In this document: piece by piece, positions 61,989 to 64,000 of the stretch | Layout of the letters: every line of letters begins with the position of its first letter | How positions within the stretch are numbered: the first letter of the stretch is position 1 | Assembly: GCF_900114385.1 (NCBI RefSeq) | Contig: NZ_FOSW01000006.1 | Span: 62,001-126,000 of the forward strand | Direction of reading: 5' to 3' | Origin: Geodermatophilus ruber | GTDB lineage: Bacteria; Actinomycetota; Actinomycetes; Mycobacteriales; Geodermatophilaceae | DNA: 64,000 bases | Notes under the pieces: generated by a model | Seen by the model: the letters and a program-made list of their open reading frames with translations, nothing else | The model's database searches: none | What the model was told of the DNA's origin: nothing | Position numbers and translations under genes: made by a program

Positions 61989-62815
61989 CCCTGCCGCCCG
62001 GAGAGCGGATCGCCGAGGAGCTGGCCGCCGAGGGCCGTCCGGTGCCCGACATCGTCATCGCGCCCGACGCCGACCACCTCGCCCGGGCCGTCGCGGAGGC
62101 GCTGATCACCCGCGTGGCGACCGCCCAGCACGTGCACGGCACCGCGTCGGTCGTGCTCACCGGCGGGGGGATCGGCACCGCCGTCCTCGAGCGGGTCGCC
62201 GCACTGGCGGCGGACCCGCCGCGCCACCGGGTCGACTGGACCGCCGTGGACTTCTGGTGGGGCGACGAGCGCTGGCTGCCCGCCGGCGACGCGGAGCGCA
62301 ACGAGACCGCCGCCCGCCGCGTGCTGCTCGACCCGGTCGGCGTCCCGGCCGGACGGGTGCACCCCGTGCCCCCGTCGGACGGGCCGTTCGCCGACCCCGA
62401 GGAGGCGGCGGCCTGGTACGCCGGGGAGCTGGCCGCCGCGGCACCGGAGGGCCGTGACCTCGCGCGCTTCGACGTCCTGCTGCTCGGCGTGGGCGCCGAG
62501 GGCCACGTGGCCTCGATCTTCCCGGGGTCCCCCGCCGTGCACGACCGGCGCACGGTGCTGGCGGTGCGCGACTCCCCCAAGCCGCCGCCCACCCGGATCA
62601 GCCTGGGCTTTCCGGCGATCAACTCGGCCGAGGAGGTCTGGCTGCTGGCCGCCGGCTCGGAGAAGGCCCCCGCCGTCGCCGCGGCCCTGCGGGGCGACGT
62701 GGGGCCCGACCAGCTGCCCGCCGCCGGGGTGCACGGGCGGCGGGCCACCCGCTGGCTGCTCGACGAGGCCGCGGCCGGGCAACTGCCCCGGTCGCCGGAG
62801 CCGGCCGGCCGGTAG
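61985..62815 (+). CDS. pgl: 6-phosphogluconolactonase
   Basis: Pgl hydrolyses 6-phosphogluconolactone after Zwf. The 276-residue protein has the VDFWWGDERWLPAGDAERN motif near 83-101, LLLGVGAEGHVASIFPG near 177, and the C-terminal substrate loop. It ends the PPP operon three bases before the convergent rbpA stop. Confidence 0.95.
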   Translation: MTLPPGERIAEELAAEGRPVPDIVIAPDADHLARAVAEALITRVATAQHVHGTASVVLTGGGIGTAVLERVAALAADPPRHRVDWTAVDFWWGDERWLPAGDAERNETAARRVLLDPVGVPAGRVHPVPPSDGPFADPEEAAAWYAGELAAAAPEGRDLARFDVLLLGVGAEGHVASIFPGSPAVHDRRTVLAVRDSPKPPPTRISLGFPAINSAEEVWLLAAGSEKAPAVAAALRGDVGPDQLPAAGVHGRRATRWLLDEAAAGQLPRSPEPAGR

Positions 62816-62818
62816 CCG

Positions 62819-63160
62819 TCAGGCGCCGCGGCGCGCCCGCAGCTTGCTCAGGGCCTCCTCGAGCAGCGCGTCGCCGTCGGCGTCGCTGCGTCGCTCGCGG
62901 ACGTAGGCCAGGTGGGTCTTGTAGGGCTCGCTCCGGGGGGCCGGCGGCGGTGCGGCGTGGTCCTGCCCCGCGGGCAGCCCGCATCGGGGGCAGTCCCACG
63001 TCTCGGGCGCCTCGGCCTCGGAGGCGAAGGCCACCCGGGTCTCGTGTCCCTGCGAGCACCAGAAGGCGACGCGGCGCCGCGGCGCGGACTCACCGCGTTC
63101 GGCCTCCCCCATCGGCCCTGCGCCTACCCGCGTCCCCCGGATCGCGTTGCCACCAGCCAC
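62819..63160 (-). CDS. rbpA: RNA polymerase-binding protein RbpA
   Basis: RbpA binds RNA polymerase and the principal sigma factor and stabilises open complexes; it is specific to actinobacteria. The 113-residue protein begins AGGNAIRGTRVGAGPMGEAE, has zinc cysteines in FWCSQGHE and CPRCGLP, and a sigma-interaction tail (YVRERRSDADGDALLEEALS). GTG at 63160 follows AGGGAG. An 8-bp hairpin (63187-63208) and a -10-like TAGACT (63216-63221) lie upstream. Confidence 0.95.
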   Translation of the reverse strand: MAGGNAIRGTRVGAGPMGEAERGESAPRRRVAFWCSQGHETRVAFASEAEAPETWDCPRCGLPAGQDHAAPPPAPRSEPYKTHLAYVRERRSDADGDALLEEALSKLRARRGA

Positions 63161-63186
63161 GTGCGCTCCCTGCGGTCGGAGAGTGT

Positions 63187-63221
63187 GCGCGGCCTGGTGT
63201 GGCCGCGCCGCGCGCAGTCTA
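63187..63221 (-). promoter_or_regulatory. rbpA promoter -10 and leader hairpin
   Basis: TAGACT on the minus strand (63216-63221) would start transcription near 63209. The first transcribed bases form an 8-bp stem with a six-base loop (63187-63194 with 63201-63208). No sigma-R style GGAAT element was found in the expected place. Confidence 0.4.
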
Positions 63222-63259
63222 GGGCCTGAGGAGTGAGATTTCGGGCACGTCCGTCGCGA

Positions 63260-63277
63260 CGGAACAGGGCTGTTCCG
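63260..63277 (-). terminator. Hairpin after secG
   Basis: CGGAACAG and CTGTTCCG pair across a two-base centre, two bases beyond the secG stop on the minus strand. It would separate secG from rbpA. Confidence 0.5.
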
Positions 63278-63279
63278 GA

Positions 63280-63510
63280 TCAGACCTTCAGCAGGATGCC
63301 CAGCCCGACGACGCAGACGGCCCAGATGAGCGCCGTGAAGATCGTCAGCCGGTTGAGGTTCTTCTCGACGACGGAGGACCCGGACAGCTGCGAGGAGACC
63401 GCGCCGCCGAACATCGAGGACAGGCCCCCGCCCTTGCCCCGGTGCAGCAGGATCAGCACCACGAGGAGCACGCTGGTGAGCACCAGCAGCACGTTGAGGA
63501 CCAGTTCCAT
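63280..63510 (-). CDS. secG: Preprotein translocase subunit SecG
   Basis: SecG is the small non-essential part of the SecYEG channel. The 76-residue protein has two helices (LNVLLVLTSVLLVVLILLH and LTIFTALIWAVCVVGLGILL) and the conserved GKGGGLSSMFGG loop between. ATG at 63510. The usual neighbour tpiA is not next to it; a solute-binding protein gene lies upstream instead. Confidence 0.94.
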   Translation of the reverse strand: MELVLNVLLVLTSVLLVVLILLHRGKGGGLSSMFGGAVSSQLSGSSVVEKNLNRLTIFTALIWAVCVVGLGILLKV

Positions 63511-63561
63511 GCGTCGAGCGTAACCGACCCGCTCCGCCGGCCCGGCCGACGCGGCCGAGGG

Positions 63562-64000
63562 TCAGCGGACGCCGGCGGTCGCCAGGTCGTACCCGGTGAA
63601 CGGGGTCATCACCACGCCGTTGCGCAGCCGCTGGCCGGCGAGCAGCTGCACCCGGGTCTCGGTCAGCGGCACGTACGCGCCGGTGTCCCCGGCCGCCGCG
63701 GCGACCTCCTGCCACGCGGACCGCGCCGCCGCCGGATCACCGGCCGCCCGGGCGGCGTCGATCAGCCCGTCGATCGCCGGATCGGCCAGGCGGGCGAAGT
63801 TGGTGTTCCCGACCGGGCTCACCGAGCGCCCGTCGACCAGCGGCACCAGGAAGGAGCCGGGGGTCGGGAAGTCGGCGGTCCAGGTGGCCAGGACGATGCC
63901 GAAGCCGTTGGCGGCCACGTTGTCCGGGTTGCCCACGTCGGTCGCGTAGAAGCTGGGCGCGGCCAGCGGGCGAACCTCGGCCCGGATGCCGATCTCGGCC
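63562..64000 (-). CDS. ABC transporter substrate-binding protein, family 5 (partial)
   Basis: This is the C-terminal 145 codons of an extracellular solute-binding protein of the oligopeptide/nickel family. The visible part starts AEIGIRAEVRPLAAPSFYAT and includes ATWTADFPTPGSF and YVPLTETRVQLL, typical of the last third. The N-terminus and lipoprotein signal are beyond the window edge. No other transporter gene is visible here. Confidence 0.85.
   Translation of the reverse strand, partial: AEIGIRAEVRPLAAPSFYATDVGNPDNVAANGFGIVLATWTADFPTPGSFLVPLVDGRSVSPVGNTNFARLADPAIDGLIDAARAAGDPAAARSAWQEVAAAAGDTGAYVPLTETRVQLLAGQRLRNGVVMTPFTGYDLATAGVR

Overview
This window is chromosomal DNA from a very GC-rich actinobacterium. 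GTG starts are frequent, third codon positions are almost all G or C, and operons are packed with 1-4 base stop/start overlaps. Marker genes also point to Actinobacteria: RbpA, OpcA, a fabG-inhA-ferrochelatase cluster as in mycobacteria, the sufRBDCSU-T operon, 6C RNA and SecG near the pentose-phosphate genes. The gene mix, with a DUF5709-like protein, an RsbW/SigB module, DUF1360 and SCO7613-like membrane proteins, suggests Geodermatophilaceae (Blastococcus, Geodermatophilus or Modestobacter type). That placement is inference.

Layout. 1-5.7 kb: an end-joining pair (ATP-dependent ligase and Ku), a DUF1360 membrane protein, a DUF5709-like protein, an orphan Fe(II)/2-oxoglutarate oxygenase, a STAS anti-sigma antagonist and topoisomerase IB. 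5.9-10.2 kb: an anti-sigma kinase/SigB-family operon behind a sigma-B-like promoter, then an SPFH/NfeD pair. 10.2-12.9 kb: fabG-inhA-ferrochelatase. 13-16.2 kb: an accessory-looking stretch with a PfpI/DJ-1 protein, an alternative-oxidase-like di-iron protein and a quinone oxidoreductase. 16.3-23.6 kb: a lipoprotein/glycosyltransferase pair, a MoxR-DUF58-VWA operon, a 32-bp tandem repeat, 6C RNA and a NlpC/P60 hydrolase with a structured leader. 23.7-36.5 kb: acyl-CoA ligase, PAP2-sirtuin operon, aconitase-SDR-chelatase operon, a guanidine-III riboswitch with its SugE exporter, sulfurtransferase, ABC exporter, and enoyl-CoA hydratase with a small HTH protein. 36.7-42.4 kb: an ABC-F ATPase and two tandem paralogous multi-membrane proteins. 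42.4-49.3 kb: the SUF iron-sulfur operon under SufR. 49.3-54 kb: a ClpC-like ATPase, then heme A synthase and heme O synthase. 54.3-62.8 kb: pentose-phosphate/glycolysis operon tkt-tal-pgi-zwf-opcA-pgl. 62.8-64 kb: rbpA, secG and the C-terminal part of a peptide-binding lipoprotein cut by the window edge.

Functional themes. Most of the window is core metabolism and stress physiology. Heme (ferrochelatase, CtaA, CtaB), Fe-S assembly (SUF) and NADPH supply (Zwf/OpcA/Pgl) are served by complete operons. The STAS protein, the RsbW-like kinase and the SigB-family sigma factor look like a partner-switching stress module, and a similar promoter precedes the PfpI gene. Convergent gene pairs are often separated by long, nearly perfect palindromes that probably terminate transcription in both directions. 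Several genes have a TANNNT hexamer 6-8 bases before the start codon, as expected for leaderless transcripts.

The best leads are the alternative-oxidase-like protein with its hairpin leader, the guanidine-III riboswitch, the 6C RNA beside a 32-bp tandem repeat, the short ORF coupled to moxR, the double-hairpin leader of the NlpC/P60 gene, and the twin SCO7613-like membrane proteins. No tRNA, rRNA, CRISPR array, insertion sequence or prophage was seen.
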